A stretch of 64,000 nt of DNA from positions 62,001 to 126,000 of the forward strand of contig JABIWH010000011.1 in assembly GCA_018701215.1 (NCBI GenBank), written 5' to 3'. This stretch comes from Rhodospirillaceae bacterium. GTDB lineage: Bacteria > Pseudomonadota > Alphaproteobacteria > GCA-2731375. Both the position numbers and the translations under genes were made by a program. The notes under the pieces are model-generated. The model did no database searches and was not told the origin of the DNA. It worked only from the letters and a program-made list of their open reading frames with translations. Shown in pieces: positions 8,681 to 18,790 of this stretch; the stretch's first letter is position 1, and every line of letters starts with the position of its first letter.

Positions 8681-9541
8681 TCAAGACGCCATCTCGGCCA
8701 TGAAATCCGCATAAAGTCGGCGCAATTCCAGGGTCTGACTGCCCGGACGGCCATTCCCCAAGGTGCTATCGTCAATTTGAACAACCGGTGTCACGAACGC
8801 GGTTGTCGAAGTGAGAAAGGCCTCCCGGGCCGATTTAGCTTCGGCCAGACTAAAGGCGCGCTCTTCAACCTTGATACCCTGGGACTTGGCCAGGGCGATC
8901 AGGCGGCGGCGGGTGATGCCATTCAAAATCGCGTTTTCCGGTGGCCGGGTTACCAATGCGCCTTCGTTGTTGATAATCCAGGCATTGGTCGAACCACCCT
9001 CGGTCACGAAACCGGCGCTGTCCACTTGCCAAGCCTCGAAAGCGCCCTGGCTGCGCGCGGCTTGCTTGACCAGTACATTCGGCAGCAACGCAATAGCCTT
9101 GATATCGCAACGCTGCCAGCGGATATCCGGCTGCGAAATCACAGAGATACCTTCATCAATGATTTTTGCGGCCACGGGCACGGTACGCCGGGCGGTAACC
9201 ACCAGGGCCGGGCGAACCGCGGGATTGGGGAACGGGTGATCGCGCCGGGCCACGCCGCGGCTGACCTGAAGGTAGACAATGCCGGTAGAAACCCGATTGC
9301 GCCGCACGGTTTCCCGCAACACCACGTACAGGGCGGCCGCGGACATTGGCATGGCGATCTGCAGCTCTGACAGCGAGCGTTGTAAGCGTTCCATATGCCA
9401 TTCGCCGTCAATCAGGCCACCGCCGCGCACGGCAATGACTTCATAGACGCCGTCGGCGAATTGATAGCCCCGGTCCTCGATATGAACCGTGGCGGCGCCA
9501 TGGGGCAGATAGCGGCCGTTAACATAGGCAATTCGGCTCAT
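8681..9541 (-). CDS. dat: D-amino-acid aminotransferase (class IV PLP aminotransferase)
   Basis: A 286-residue fold-type IV PLP enzyme, likely interconverting D-alanine and D-glutamate or related D-amino acids with 2-oxo acids in the cytoplasm. VNGRYLPHGAATVHIEDRGYQFADGVYEV is the family N-terminus. The PLP lysine is in Asp-Ile-Lys (DIKAIALLPNVLVKQ), and EGGSTNAWI is the phosphate-binding region. It lies 18 bp after trkH in the ntr-trk block, a linkage seen in other alphaproteobacteria. Specificity for D- rather than branched-chain amino acids is inferred from overall similarity and is not certain. Confidence 0.85.
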   Translation of the reverse strand: MSRIAYVNGRYLPHGAATVHIEDRGYQFADGVYEVIAVRGGGLIDGEWHMERLQRSLSELQIAMPMSAAALYVVLRETVRRNRVSTGIVYLQVSRGVARRDHPFPNPAVRPALVVTARRTVPVAAKIIDEGISVISQPDIRWQRCDIKAIALLPNVLVKQAARSQGAFEAWQVDSAGFVTEGGSTNAWIINNEGALVTRPPENAILNGITRRRLIALAKSQGIKVEERAFSLAEAKSAREAFLTSTTAFVTPVVQIDDSTLGNGRPGSQTLELRRLYADFMAEMAS

Positions 9542-9559
9542 GCCGCGTTCCTCTTATTT

Positions 9560-11026
9560 TTAACGGCGCCAATACGCCGGATTCATCAAACTCAACAAGG
9601 CCAATAATTCAACCCGGCCGGCCAGCATGGCGAAGCTCAAAACCAATTTCGCACCGTCGGGCATGTCCGCATAGCTGGGGGCACCGGGCGCCACGGCTTG
9701 CAGAAAAGGCCCGGCGTTGCTTATGGACAGCACGGCGGCGGCCACGGCGGCCTCGGGCGCCAAACCGAAAAAGGCCAGGGCCAATGCAACGGCTGCAAGT
9801 ACCAGGATCAGCAGGAAAAAGAAACTCCAGACACTCCAAACCACGGGGTTTTCCACCCGCACCTTGCCCAGACGCAGCAGGCGGATACCGTGTGGGTGCG
9901 AGAGGCGCAGCAGTTCGCGCTGCGCCTGCTTGAACAATACCGCGACCCGCATCAGACGCATCCCGCCGGTGGTAGAACCGCTCGCACCACCAACCAGCGC
10001 CAGGCCGACTATGAGAATTGGCGCCAGGACCATCGCGGCACCGCCGCCCGGCGCCATATCCGCATTGCTGAAGCCCGTTGTGGTCAGGGCCGAAATGGCG
10101 GTAAATACCCCCGTGCGAAATGGCCCTATAAAGCCCTGATCCGCCTCTTCCAATAGGACCAGAATGATCACACCAAACACCAAAACAGTGACCGTAAGGG
10201 TCAGATAAATAATCTCGGCATTTTCGCGGAACGCCCGAAAGCGGCCGTTGAAAGCGGCCCAATGCAGAGTAAAATTCATCGCCCCCAACAACATGATTGC
10301 CATCAGGACAAGTTCGATCGCGGGATTGTCAAAGCTTGCAATGCCGCCGTCTCTGGTGCTGAAACCACCGGTCGAAAGGGCCGCGAAGGCATGGCACAGG
10401 CCATCGAAGGCCGACATCCCCGTGGCCCAAAGCGCGACGGCGCCAAACAGGGTCAACAGCACATAAATCCAGAACAGATCCTGTGCCGTCTGCAACATCC
10501 GTGTCGGCAGGTTGGCCCCCTCACCCCGTGGCAGGGCGCTTTGGTAGGCCTCCATACCACCGATACCAAGATGCGAGATTAAGCTTACGGCAAGGACAAC
10601 GCTCAACAACCCGCCCGCCCACTGCAACAGGGCGCGCCATAGCAAAATCGCCGGCGGCATGGTTTCCAAGCCTTCGAAAACCGTGGCGCCAGTGGTGGTC
10701 AGCCCGGAGATCGCTTCAAAAAAAGCATCGATTGGCCGGCCCGGCAGGCCAGAAAAATGCAGCGGTATCGCGCCGAACAGGGCCAGCACCAGCCAGATCA
10801 GGACCAGAAACATAAAGCCTTCACGCTTGCCGAAATCCCCGACCCCATGCCAGGTGGACAAGGCGAAGCCGGCGCCGCAAAACCCACTCAACACCGACGA
10901 AGCCAGAAAGGTCCAGGCCAGGGCCGTATCACCATCCAACAGCGCCGTCAGTGCCGGCAGGATCATCAGCGCCGCCAGCAATATTACGGCCCAGCCTAGA
11001 CAATGAACGACGCTGGTATAGGACAT
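9560..11026 (-). CDS. trkH: Trk potassium uptake system membrane subunit TrkH
   Basis: A 488-residue multi-helix K+ channel-type transporter with the four repeated pore segments of the TrkH/KtrB family. Examples are the filter-like SGLTTTGATVFEGL and LSTGGFSTRDGGI, and SALTTTGFSNADM with GGASGSTTGGMRLMR. The start at 11026 (preceded by GAGGG) fits the family; an in-frame extension to 11122 would run into trkA. It pairs with TrkA, encoded immediately upstream with a 43-bp gap, which gates it through NAD(H)/ATP binding. Confidence 0.95.
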   Translation of the reverse strand: MSYTSVVHCLGWAVILLAALMILPALTALLDGDTALAWTFLASSVLSGFCGAGFALSTWHGVGDFGKREGFMFLVLIWLVLALFGAIPLHFSGLPGRPIDAFFEAISGLTTTGATVFEGLETMPPAILLWRALLQWAGGLLSVVLAVSLISHLGIGGMEAYQSALPRGEGANLPTRMLQTAQDLFWIYVLLTLFGAVALWATGMSAFDGLCHAFAALSTGGFSTRDGGIASFDNPAIELVLMAIMLLGAMNFTLHWAAFNGRFRAFRENAEIIYLTLTVTVLVFGVIILVLLEEADQGFIGPFRTGVFTAISALTTTGFSNADMAPGGGAAMVLAPILIVGLALVGGASGSTTGGMRLMRVAVLFKQAQRELLRLSHPHGIRLLRLGKVRVENPVVWSVWSFFFLLILVLAAVALALAFFGLAPEAAVAAAVLSISNAGPFLQAVAPGAPSYADMPDGAKLVLSFAMLAGRVELLALLSLMNPAYWRR

Positions 11027-11069
11027 GTTGTAGCCCTCAATTCTTACGCTGCTTCTTGGGCACCGATGC

Positions 11070-12446
11070 TCAGAAAAAATCGAGGCGGACGGAAAACATC
11101 TTCTCGACCTTTTTGACGACATCGGCCAAAGCGAAGATCACCACCCGATCCTTGACCTGGACCACGGTATCGCCACGGGGAATAATCACGCTGTCGCCGC
11201 GCAACACCCCGCCGATGATCACGCCGGTCGGCAATTTCACATCACGCAGGGGCACGCCGACCAAGGGCGAGGTTTCCAGCGCCTCGGCCTCGATCACCTC
11301 CGCCACGCCGTCGCGCAGGCTGTGCACGGCCCGGATCCGCCCCCGGCGCACATGCTGCAAGATGGTCGAAACGGTCGAGGCCCGGGGATTGACCACCGCG
11401 TCAATGCCCAGCGAGGTCAGCAACGGGCCATAGCCGGCGTTATTGATCAAGGTTACCGCGCGTTGACAGCCATAGCGTTTGGCCAGCAGCGAGGCCAGGA
11501 TGTTGACCTCGTCATCATCGGCGACCGCGACCACGGTTTCCGTGTTGGCGGCGTTGGCTTCGATCAGGATTTCGCTATCCAGGGCATCGCCATTGATGAC
11601 CACGGCGCGTTCCAGGTGCTCGGCCACGTATTCCGCCCGCTCCCGATTTAATTCCACCACCTTGACCCGTACGGCGGGGTTTTCCCGTTCAAGGCTTTCC
11701 GCCAGGAACAGTCCGATATTGCCGCCGCCTACGATGATAACGCGCCGGGCCTCCTTCTCCTCGTGCCCGAACAGGCTGAGGGCGCGGCTGACGTGTCCCT
11801 TGTCGGCGATGAAGAAAATCTCGTCACCCACCAGCATCTGGTCATCACCGGTGGGCACCAGCAACTGGCCGCCACGGTCGATGCCGACGACCACAATATT
11901 CAGATCCGGAAACAGCTCCGTCAACTGCCGCAACGGGGTATCGACGATCGGGCACTCATTGCCGAGGCGTACGCCGATCAAGCGCAGCTTGTCATCGCCG
12001 AAAGGGATCATATCGAAGGCGCCGGGCACCTCCAAGCGCCGCTTGGCCGAGCGCGCGACCTCCATTTCCGGCGAAATAATCACGTCTATGGGCATATTAT
12101 CGCGGCTGAACAGATCCTGCCAGATGGGACGCAGATAACTTTGCGCCCGTACCCGGGCAATTTTGGTCGGGACATTGAACAGTGAATGGGCGACCTGGCA
12201 GGCCACCATGTTGACCTCGTCGGCGAAGGTCACGGCGATGATCATGTCCGCGTCCTCGGCACCCGCCCCCTCCAAGACATCGGGCTGGGATGCGAACCCG
12301 ACCACACCATGGACATCCAGATTGTCGTTGATGCGTTTGACCAGCTCAGGCGACTGATCGATCACGGTCACATCATTATGTTCACCCGACAATTGCCTGG
12401 CGATGTTGTAGCCGACCTGGCCGGCGCCGCAGACGATCACTTTCAT
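11070..12446 (-). CDS. trkA: Trk potassium uptake regulatory subunit TrkA
   Basis: A 458-residue peripheral cytoplasmic protein with two tandem halves, each an RCK nucleotide-binding fold (VIVCGAGQVGYNIA at 2-15; RVIIVGGGNIGLFLAE near 233) followed by a TrkA-C domain. It binds nucleotides and controls TrkH. Length and the double structure match canonical TrkA. It lies 34 bp downstream of ntrX and upstream of trkH, as in many alphaproteobacteria, tying potassium uptake to the nitrogen-control operon. Confidence 0.96.
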   Translation of the reverse strand: MKVIVCGAGQVGYNIARQLSGEHNDVTVIDQSPELVKRINDNLDVHGVVGFASQPDVLEGAGAEDADMIIAVTFADEVNMVACQVAHSLFNVPTKIARVRAQSYLRPIWQDLFSRDNMPIDVIISPEMEVARSAKRRLEVPGAFDMIPFGDDKLRLIGVRLGNECPIVDTPLRQLTELFPDLNIVVVGIDRGGQLLVPTGDDQMLVGDEIFFIADKGHVSRALSLFGHEEKEARRVIIVGGGNIGLFLAESLERENPAVRVKVVELNRERAEYVAEHLERAVVINGDALDSEILIEANAANTETVVAVADDDEVNILASLLAKRYGCQRAVTLINNAGYGPLLTSLGIDAVVNPRASTVSTILQHVRRGRIRAVHSLRDGVAEVIEAEALETSPLVGVPLRDVKLPTGVIIGGVLRGDSVIIPRGDTVVQVKDRVVIFALADVVKKVEKMFSVRLDFF

Positions 12447-12480
12447 GAGTTTTTATTCCCAAGCATTGCTGATCGGCTTC

Positions 12481-13881
12481 TCATGCCCGTGTGGGCACGC
12501 CCAAGGATTTTAGTTTTCGGTGCAGGGCGGAACGTTCCATACCGACAAATTCAGCGGTGCGCGAGATATTACCACCAAACCGACCAATTTGAGCCATCAG
12601 GTATTCCCGCTCGAATATTTCCCGTGCATCACGAAGCGGCAACGACATCACCTCCGTTTCGCCACTGTCACGCTTTGCCGTGGGGGTTGGCGCGCTGATA
12701 TCCATGGGCAGCATATCGATCGAAATCGTAATCTCGCCGCCTTGCGCCATGATCACCAGGTTTTCGACAATATTGCGCAACTGACGCACATTGCCGGGCC
12801 AATCGTGGCGCTGCAGGGCGGCCATGGCGTCAGCGGAGACATGCCGTGGTGAGAGCCCCAGAGTTTCCGACGAACGGCTCATGAAATGCTCCACCAACTG
12901 CGGAATATCCGAAGGCCGATCGCGCAGCGGCGGCACGGTCAGGGGCACCACGTTAAGACGATGATACAGATCCTCGCGAAATCGGCCCTGGGCAATCTCT
13001 TCGCGCAGGTCGCGGGTCGTCGAACAAATGACGCGGACATCAACCTCTACATTGTCGCCGCCGCCGACACGCTGAAAAGTTTGATCCACCAGCACACGCA
13101 AAATCTTGGCCTGGCTTTCCAGCGGCATGTCGGCGATTTCATCCAGGAACAGCGTACCAGCATGGGCGGATTCGAAGACCCCAACCCGATCAGGCGGTGC
13201 CGCGCCATTGCCCTCGCCCGCCTGGCCGTCCGGCCCCTCGACCCCGAACAATTCCGTCTCCAACCTTTCGGGAGCCATGGTGGCGGCGTTCAGGACCACG
13301 AAGGCCCCCTGTTCCCGGTTCGATTTCGCATGCAGCGCACGGGCCACGACTTCCTTGCCCGCGCCCGCCGGACCGTTAATCATCACCCGGCTGCCCGTGG
13401 GGGCGGCTTTTTCGATCGCCGCCCGCATGGCGGTGATCGCCGGACTGTCGCCAATGATTTCGGTTTCCGATCCGGCGCGGCGGCGCAGATCCTTGTTTTC
13501 GCGGGTCAATCTGGCGGCTTCGATGGCGCGTTGGACAATCAGCAGTAGGCGATCGGTCTCAAATGGTTTTTCAATGAAGTCATAGGCGCCAAGCTTGATC
13601 GCCTCCACCGCCGTTTCAATATTGCCGTGGCCCGAGATCATGACTACAGGCACGTCGCCGTGCTGGGCCCGGATCTGTTGCAGAATTTCGATGCCATCAA
13701 GTTTGCTGCCGCGCAGCCAAATATCCAGAATGACCAGAGATGGCCGCCGCGCCGCAACCGCGGCCAGCGCCTGATTGTCGGTACCGGCCAGCCGTGTTTC
13801 ATGACCTTCATCGGACAATATGCCCGCGATCTGGTCTCGGATGTCGGCTTCGTCGTCGACAATTAAAATGTCACCCGCCAT
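12481..13881 (-). CDS. ntrX: nitrogen assimilation response regulator NtrX
   Basis: A 466-residue regulator partnering NtrY. Its receiver domain has phosphoacceptor Asp53 (LVILDIWLRG) and Lys in IEKPFE. A degenerate AAA+ domain follows (GPAGAGKEVVARAL, FLDEIADMP), then a Fis-type helix-turn-helix (NISRTAEFVGMERSALHRKL). Oddity: the sigma-54-contact GAFTGA loop, intact in NtrC of this window, is replaced by a Gly/Ala-rich stretch between ELFGVEGP and RVGVFESA. NtrX proteins of alphaproteobacteria are known to lack this loop and probably act without sigma-54. It overlaps the end of ntrY by 11 bp. Confidence 0.96.
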   Translation of the reverse strand: MAGDILIVDDEADIRDQIAGILSDEGHETRLAGTDNQALAAVAARRPSLVILDIWLRGSKLDGIEILQQIRAQHGDVPVVMISGHGNIETAVEAIKLGAYDFIEKPFETDRLLLIVQRAIEAARLTRENKDLRRRAGSETEIIGDSPAITAMRAAIEKAAPTGSRVMINGPAGAGKEVVARALHAKSNREQGAFVVLNAATMAPERLETELFGVEGPDGQAGEGNGAAPPDRVGVFESAHAGTLFLDEIADMPLESQAKILRVLVDQTFQRVGGGDNVEVDVRVICSTTRDLREEIAQGRFREDLYHRLNVVPLTVPPLRDRPSDIPQLVEHFMSRSSETLGLSPRHVSADAMAALQRHDWPGNVRQLRNIVENLVIMAQGGEITISIDMLPMDISAPTPTAKRDSGETEVMSLPLRDAREIFEREYLMAQIGRFGGNISRTAEFVGMERSALHRKLKSLGVPTRA

Positions 13882-16168
13882 TACTCAACTCCACGTCCCT
13901 AGCATTCTCTTCATCGCCATTTTTCGTGTCGGTTCCTTCAGCCGCACTTGCCGCCGGGAAGTGCAGATGAATTTGCGCACCGCCCCCTTCCGCATCGTCC
14001 AGACCCATACGGCCACCGTGTTCTTCCATGATTTTTTTCACGATCGCCAGCCCCAGGCCCGTGCCCTTTTCCCGGTTCGTAACATATGGTTCCGTCAGGC
14101 GTTCACGGTTTTCAGCGGGAAAGCCAATGCCATTGTCGCGGATGTATAAATCGGTGCCATGCGCGTCCATGGAAAGCGCCACTTCAATAAAACCAGAGAC
14201 CCGTTCTTCGCCAACCAGATCCGGCCGGCCCGCGATGGCCTCCTGAGCGTTTTGCAATAGATTGGTCAGCAACCGGTTCAAATGCTGGGCATCACAACGA
14301 ATGGGCGCCGCCTTATCAGGCAGCCGCATGCGATAGTCAATATCCCTGTGGGCGAATTCCTCGGCGAAAACAGAATCGCGGACGATACCGCATAGATCCT
14401 CGATCTTCATTTCAGCCGCCGGCATCCGCGCAAAGGCCGAGAATTCATCGACCATGCGGCCGATATCACCAACCTGCCGAATAATCGTATCAGTGCATTG
14501 CAGAAAAATCTCCGGCTCCGCCTCGATCTGCTTCAGATATTTGCGTTTCAGGCGTTCGGCGGATAATTGGATTGGTGTTAGCGGATTCTTGATTTCGTGG
14601 GCGATGCGCCGGGCCACATCGGCCCAGGCGGCCGTGCGCTGGGCCGTTACCAGTTCGGTGACATCATCAAAGGTGACGATGGCGCCGAAACGTTGGTCGC
14701 CACTCTGCCCGTCAGGCAGATTGCTACGAATTCGCGCCATGAAGCTGCGCCGGTGCCCCTTGCGGATTAAGGAAACCTCGCCCTCCACGGTCCGTCCCGG
14801 CCTGGCACGGGCCTGTTGCAGCAATTGCGCCATCTCGGGCACCGCCTCGTTAAACTGCCGTCCCGTCAAGGCGTCCACTTCCGTTTCAAGCAGGCCGGCG
14901 GCGGATGAATTCGGCAGGGTGATGACACCGTCGCCATCCAGGCCGACGACACCGGCCGAGACCCCGCTTAATACCGCTTCGGTGAAACGGCGGCGGCGGT
15001 CCAGGCGCTGGTTGCCGGCCACCAATTCCTCGCGCTGTTCGGCTAATTGTCCCGCCATCCGGTTGAAGGCCCGGCTGAGCGAGGCGATTTCATCATCGCT
15101 GTCGCCTTCCTCGACCCTGGCTGAAAGATCGCCGTCACGGATTCGTTCGGATGCCACCATCAGGCCGCGCACTGGCCCGACCAGGCGATTGGCAAATGTC
15201 AAACCCAGCCAGATCGCCGCCATCAACAACATCAACGCAACGACGATAAAGATCAACGCCGAGGTCAATTGAATATCCGTGCGCGCGCCTTCCAGCGCTT
15301 CATATTCCCTGACCACGGCGCGGGCGGTTTCCACATGGTTCAAAACCACCGGATCAACAAAACGCGCGACAAACAGATAGGCGTCGAGGAAGCCATCAAG
15401 CCGGATCAGGGCACGGACCTGATCATCGCGGTCGCTTTCAAAAATCACCGGATCACTGCGCGAGGCAGCGGCGATACGGTTCAGGGGTAATTCATTCAGG
15501 GCGGCGCTGACGCTCAAGAAGGTTCGGCCCAGAATGGTGCCGTTGCTGGTGAAGACAGTGGCTTCGTTCAAGGCGCGGCGCGAGGCCTGCAGGGCAAGGA
15601 AACGCGAAAACTGTTGGTTCTTGCCCTGTAGCCGTGGCGCGACGCGGTCGATATCGTTCGCCATGGCCAGGATATCGGCCCGAATGGTATGGCGATGTTC
15701 GGCGACATAGGCCTCGGCCACGGCCAGGGATTCACCCACCGCCGTGCGCACCCGGTCGGAAAACCAGGACTGCATACCAAGATGAAAGAACACCGCCGAA
15801 AACAGGGCAACGATAATCGCCGGCGTCACCGCCACCAGGGAGAACATGGCGACGAAACGGGTATGCAGGCGGGAACCGGCGGAACCGGCCCGCCGCGCCA
15901 TCCACAGGCGCACCATGTGCCGTGCGATCAGGGCGCCGAAGGACAGCACCAAAATCAGATCGATGACCAGCAGGATCAATATGACACGGGGGTTGGGCGT
16001 CTGCGGTGCCGAGCCGGTCCAGGCCGTATAGGTCGCGATCGAGGACGCCAACGCCGCCAGGGCCAGAACCACCGCTAGTTTGCCACTTAGGCCAACCTCC
16101 CGCGCCCACGGCACGAAGCTATCGGCGAAGGTGGCTTCCAGGCGGCTACGTTCCGTTGCTTCGGCCAT
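13871..16168 (-). CDS. ntrY: nitrogen regulation sensor histidine kinase NtrY
   Basis: A 765-residue membrane kinase. Three hydrophobic helices lie in the first 125 residues, followed by a periplasmic sensing region and a further helix near 310-330. Then come HAMP, PAS (near 395-500), HisKA with RIAHEIKNPLTPIQLSAERL, and HATPase with NLLQNAQEAI, DNGIGFP and GTGLGLAIVKKI. The layout and length match NtrY. It phosphorylates NtrX, encoded immediately downstream with an overlap. It follows ntrC by 46 bp, so the second nitrogen sensor pair probably shares the upstream transcript. Confidence 0.96.
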   Translation of the reverse strand: MAEATERSRLEATFADSFVPWAREVGLSGKLAVVLALAALASSIATYTAWTGSAPQTPNPRVILILLVIDLILVLSFGALIARHMVRLWMARRAGSAGSRLHTRFVAMFSLVAVTPAIIVALFSAVFFHLGMQSWFSDRVRTAVGESLAVAEAYVAEHRHTIRADILAMANDIDRVAPRLQGKNQQFSRFLALQASRRALNEATVFTSNGTILGRTFLSVSAALNELPLNRIAAASRSDPVIFESDRDDQVRALIRLDGFLDAYLFVARFVDPVVLNHVETARAVVREYEALEGARTDIQLTSALIFIVVALMLLMAAIWLGLTFANRLVGPVRGLMVASERIRDGDLSARVEEGDSDDEIASLSRAFNRMAGQLAEQREELVAGNQRLDRRRRFTEAVLSGVSAGVVGLDGDGVITLPNSSAAGLLETEVDALTGRQFNEAVPEMAQLLQQARARPGRTVEGEVSLIRKGHRRSFMARIRSNLPDGQSGDQRFGAIVTFDDVTELVTAQRTAAWADVARRIAHEIKNPLTPIQLSAERLKRKYLKQIEAEPEIFLQCTDTIIRQVGDIGRMVDEFSAFARMPAAEMKIEDLCGIVRDSVFAEEFAHRDIDYRMRLPDKAAPIRCDAQHLNRLLTNLLQNAQEAIAGRPDLVGEERVSGFIEVALSMDAHGTDLYIRDNGIGFPAENRERLTEPYVTNREKGTGLGLAIVKKIMEEHGGRMGLDDAEGGGAQIHLHFPAASAAEGTDTKNGDEENARDVELSNGG

Positions 16169-16214
16169 ATGGTGTACCGGTTCGGTCAGACAGAGAATCT
16201 GTTGTAATTATGCA

Positions 16215-17696
16215 TCAGTTGACGCCACGTACCACCTGAATTTCCAATTCCTTGATCTTTTTTCTCAAAGTATTGCGGTTCAAGCCCAATAGATCCGCCG
16301 CCTTGATCTGATTACCGCGGGTTGCCGCGAGACATAACTGGATCAAGGGCCGCTCGACCTCGCGAACCACGCGCTCGTACAAACCGGCGGGTGGCAGACT
16401 ATCGCCATGCGCCCGGAAATAGCGCGCGAGATGCTGCTCCACCGAGGCACCAATGCTATCGCCGCCAACAGGGCCCTGCACTTGGTCAGCATCGCCGGCG
16501 CCAGCGGATTGCAAAGAGGGCGGAGAAATAGCACCCAATTCAGTTTCCACGACGGCCTCTTCAATCATCTCCTCGGGGTAGAGCGCGACCAGGCGTTGGA
16601 TCAGATTTTCCAGCTCCCGCACATTACCCGGCCAGTCATGCAGGCGCAGACGCCCAAGTGCGCCACGGCTGATCCGTTTCGCCGGCAACCCCTGCGCCTC
16701 GGCCAGGTTCAGAAAGTGGCGGGCCAGATCGGGCACATCCTCGGTCCTCTCGCGCAGCGGCGGCAGGCGCATGGGCACGACGTTGAGGCGGTAAAACAGA
16801 TCCTCGCGGAACAGGCCTTGGCGGATCAATTGCTGAAGATCCTGGTTGGTCGCGGCGATGATGCGCACATTGGCCTTGATCGGTGTGCGCCCACCCACCG
16901 TGCTGTATTCACCCTGTTGCAGGACGCGCAGCAACCGGGTCTGCGCCTCGGCCGGCATGTCGCCGATTTCATCCAAAAACAGCGTACCGCCCTCGGCCAA
17001 TTCAAAATGCCCCGGATTGCGCGCGGTGGCGCCCGTGAAGGCACCCTTTTCGTGACCGAACAATTCGCTCTCGATCAGATCCCGGGGGATCGCCGCCATG
17101 TTGATGGCGACAAATGGTCCGTTGCGCCGTTTGCCATAGTCGTGCAGGGCACGGGCGACCAGTTCCTTGCCGGTTCCTGATTCTCCTGAAATCATCACGG
17201 TCAAATCCGTCTGCATGAGACGGGCCAAAGTGCGATAGATCTCCTGCATGGCGGGGGAGCGGCCGATCACCGGCAGGTTTTCCTCCCCTTCCCCCTGCCC
17301 TGCCGATCCGGCACCAGCGGCGACATGCTGGCGATCGTTCAGGGCGCGCTGCACGACGTTGATCAGTTCCTTGAGGTCGAAGGGTTTGGGCAAATATTCG
17401 TGGGCGCCGCGTTCGGCGGCCTTGATCGCGGTCAGAATAGTGGATTGCGCGCTCATCACGATGACCGGCATCTCGGGCCGCAGTTTTTTAATCCGCGGCA
17501 ATAGGTCCAAACCATTTTCGTCGGGCATCACCACGTCCGTGATAACCAGATCGCCCTGACCATCGCCGATCCAACGCCATAAGGTGGCCGCATTGGCGGT
17601 GGAGCGCACTTCATAACCCGCCCGGCCCAATGCTTGATCCAAAACCAAGCGGATGGCGTTGTCGTCATCGGCAATCAGGATGGTGCCGCGGCTCAT
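16215..17696 (-). CDS. ntrC: nitrogen regulation protein NR(I), NtrC
   Basis: A 493-residue sigma-54-dependent activator. It has a receiver domain with Asp54 (LVITDVVMPDENG), an AAA+ domain with Walker A GESGTGKELVARALH, an intact GAFTGA loop (HEKGAFTGATAR) and FLDEIGDMPAEAQTRLLRVL. It ends in a Fis-type DNA-binding helix pair (NQIKAADLLGLNRNTLRKKI). It turns on glutamine synthetase and nitrogen-scavenging genes when phosphorylated by NtrB. It starts 17 bp after the ntrB stop. Confidence 0.97.
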   Translation of the reverse strand: MSRGTILIADDDNAIRLVLDQALGRAGYEVRSTANAATLWRWIGDGQGDLVITDVVMPDENGLDLLPRIKKLRPEMPVIVMSAQSTILTAIKAAERGAHEYLPKPFDLKELINVVQRALNDRQHVAAGAGSAGQGEGEENLPVIGRSPAMQEIYRTLARLMQTDLTVMISGESGTGKELVARALHDYGKRRNGPFVAINMAAIPRDLIESELFGHEKGAFTGATARNPGHFELAEGGTLFLDEIGDMPAEAQTRLLRVLQQGEYSTVGGRTPIKANVRIIAATNQDLQQLIRQGLFREDLFYRLNVVPMRLPPLRERTEDVPDLARHFLNLAEAQGLPAKRISRGALGRLRLHDWPGNVRELENLIQRLVALYPEEMIEEAVVETELGAISPPSLQSAGAGDADQVQGPVGGDSIGASVEQHLARYFRAHGDSLPPAGLYERVVREVERPLIQLCLAATRGNQIKAADLLGLNRNTLRKKIKELEIQVVRGVN

Positions 17697-17713
17697 AGAT
17701 TAAATTCCATCTT

Positions 17714-18790
17714 CTAGCTCTCATCCACCGGTAACATGACGCGAAATTGCGTGCCCTTGGCGACATCGGCGCATTCCACGACGCCGCCGTGATCGTCCAC
17801 CAACTTGGCCACCAGGGCCAATCCCAAACCCGATCCCTGGGCCTTGTTGGTGACGAAGGCGTCAAACAGATAGGGCATGATATCGTCGGCCACGCCGGGG
17901 CCATTGTCGTGCACCGCGACCTCGATCGGCAGCTTCATGCGGCTTCGGCTGCCCGCAACAGAAAGGCGCAGGCCATGGCGATAGGCGGTGCTCAAGGTAA
18001 TCTCGCCGCCCACCGAGGGGGCCGCCTCGGCCGCATTCTTGACCAGATTCAAGAAAATCTGAACCAGTTGATCGAAGTTGCCCAGCACGGGTGGGATCGA
18101 GGGATCATAATTTTCCAGAAATCGGAGGTGTTTGGCAAAGCCGCTTTGCGCCACCTGACGGACCCGCTCCAGAACCCGGTGAATGTTGACCGGTTGCCGC
18201 TCGATCGGCTTGTCCGAGAACATTTCCATACGCTCGACAATATCGACGATACGATCGGTCTCGTCACAAATCAGGCGGGTCAGAACTCTGTCGTCGGGAT
18301 TTGCATCCTGTTCCAGTAACTGAGCCGCACCGCGAATGCCGCTCAGGGGGTTTTTCACCTCGTGGGCCAGCATGGCAGCCATCCCGGTGACCGAGCGTGC
18401 GGCGCCGCGATGGGTCAACTGGCGGTCCATTTTCGAAGCGATGCTGTTTTCCCGCAAGGTCAGAATGATGCAGTCCGGTGTCTCGGCCATGGGCGAGGCC
18501 GTGACATCGACCAGACGCGGGCCCAGGCGGGGTGTGCCCAGATCCAGGCCGTACTCGGAGATCACGGTGGTTTTTTGCCGGGCTTCGTTCACCAATGCCT
18601 GGACCGGGCTGCCAAAAGGCAACAAGGCGCTTAATCGGTCACGGCACAGCTGGGCCGCACCGCTGGCAAAAAACTGCTCGGCGCTGGGATTGACATAGCG
18701 GATTGCGTCGTCTTCATCCAAGACCAAAACCGGATGGGGAAAGGTGCTCAGGATAATGTCCGCTGAGATGCCCGTCGCAGCCGCCATCAC
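17714..18790 (-). CDS. ntrB: nitrogen regulation sensor kinase/phosphatase NtrB
   Basis: A 358-residue soluble kinase. A PAS domain (about 10-120) is followed by HisKA with His143 (MLAHEVKNPLSGIRGAAQLL) and HATPase with NLVKNAAEAA, VHDNGPGV and GSGLGLALVAKLV. It controls NtrC phosphorylation in response to PII proteins. The start is either GTG 18790, whose GTGA overlaps the dusB stop, or the next codon ATG 18787; both give strong coupling with dusB. The gene order dusB-ntrB-ntrC is the standard alphaproteobacterial arrangement. Confidence 0.96.
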   Translation of the reverse strand: MMAAATGISADIILSTFPHPVLVLDEDDAIRYVNPSAEQFFASGAAQLCRDRLSALLPFGSPVQALVNEARQKTTVISEYGLDLGTPRLGPRLVDVTASPMAETPDCIILTLRENSIASKMDRQLTHRGAARSVTGMAAMLAHEVKNPLSGIRGAAQLLEQDANPDDRVLTRLICDETDRIVDIVERMEMFSDKPIERQPVNIHRVLERVRQVAQSGFAKHLRFLENYDPSIPPVLGNFDQLVQIFLNLVKNAAEAAPSVGGEITLSTAYRHGLRLSVAGSRSRMKLPIEVAVHDNGPGVADDIMPYLFDAFVTNKAQGSGLGLALVAKLVDDHGGVVECADVAKGTQFRVMLPVDES

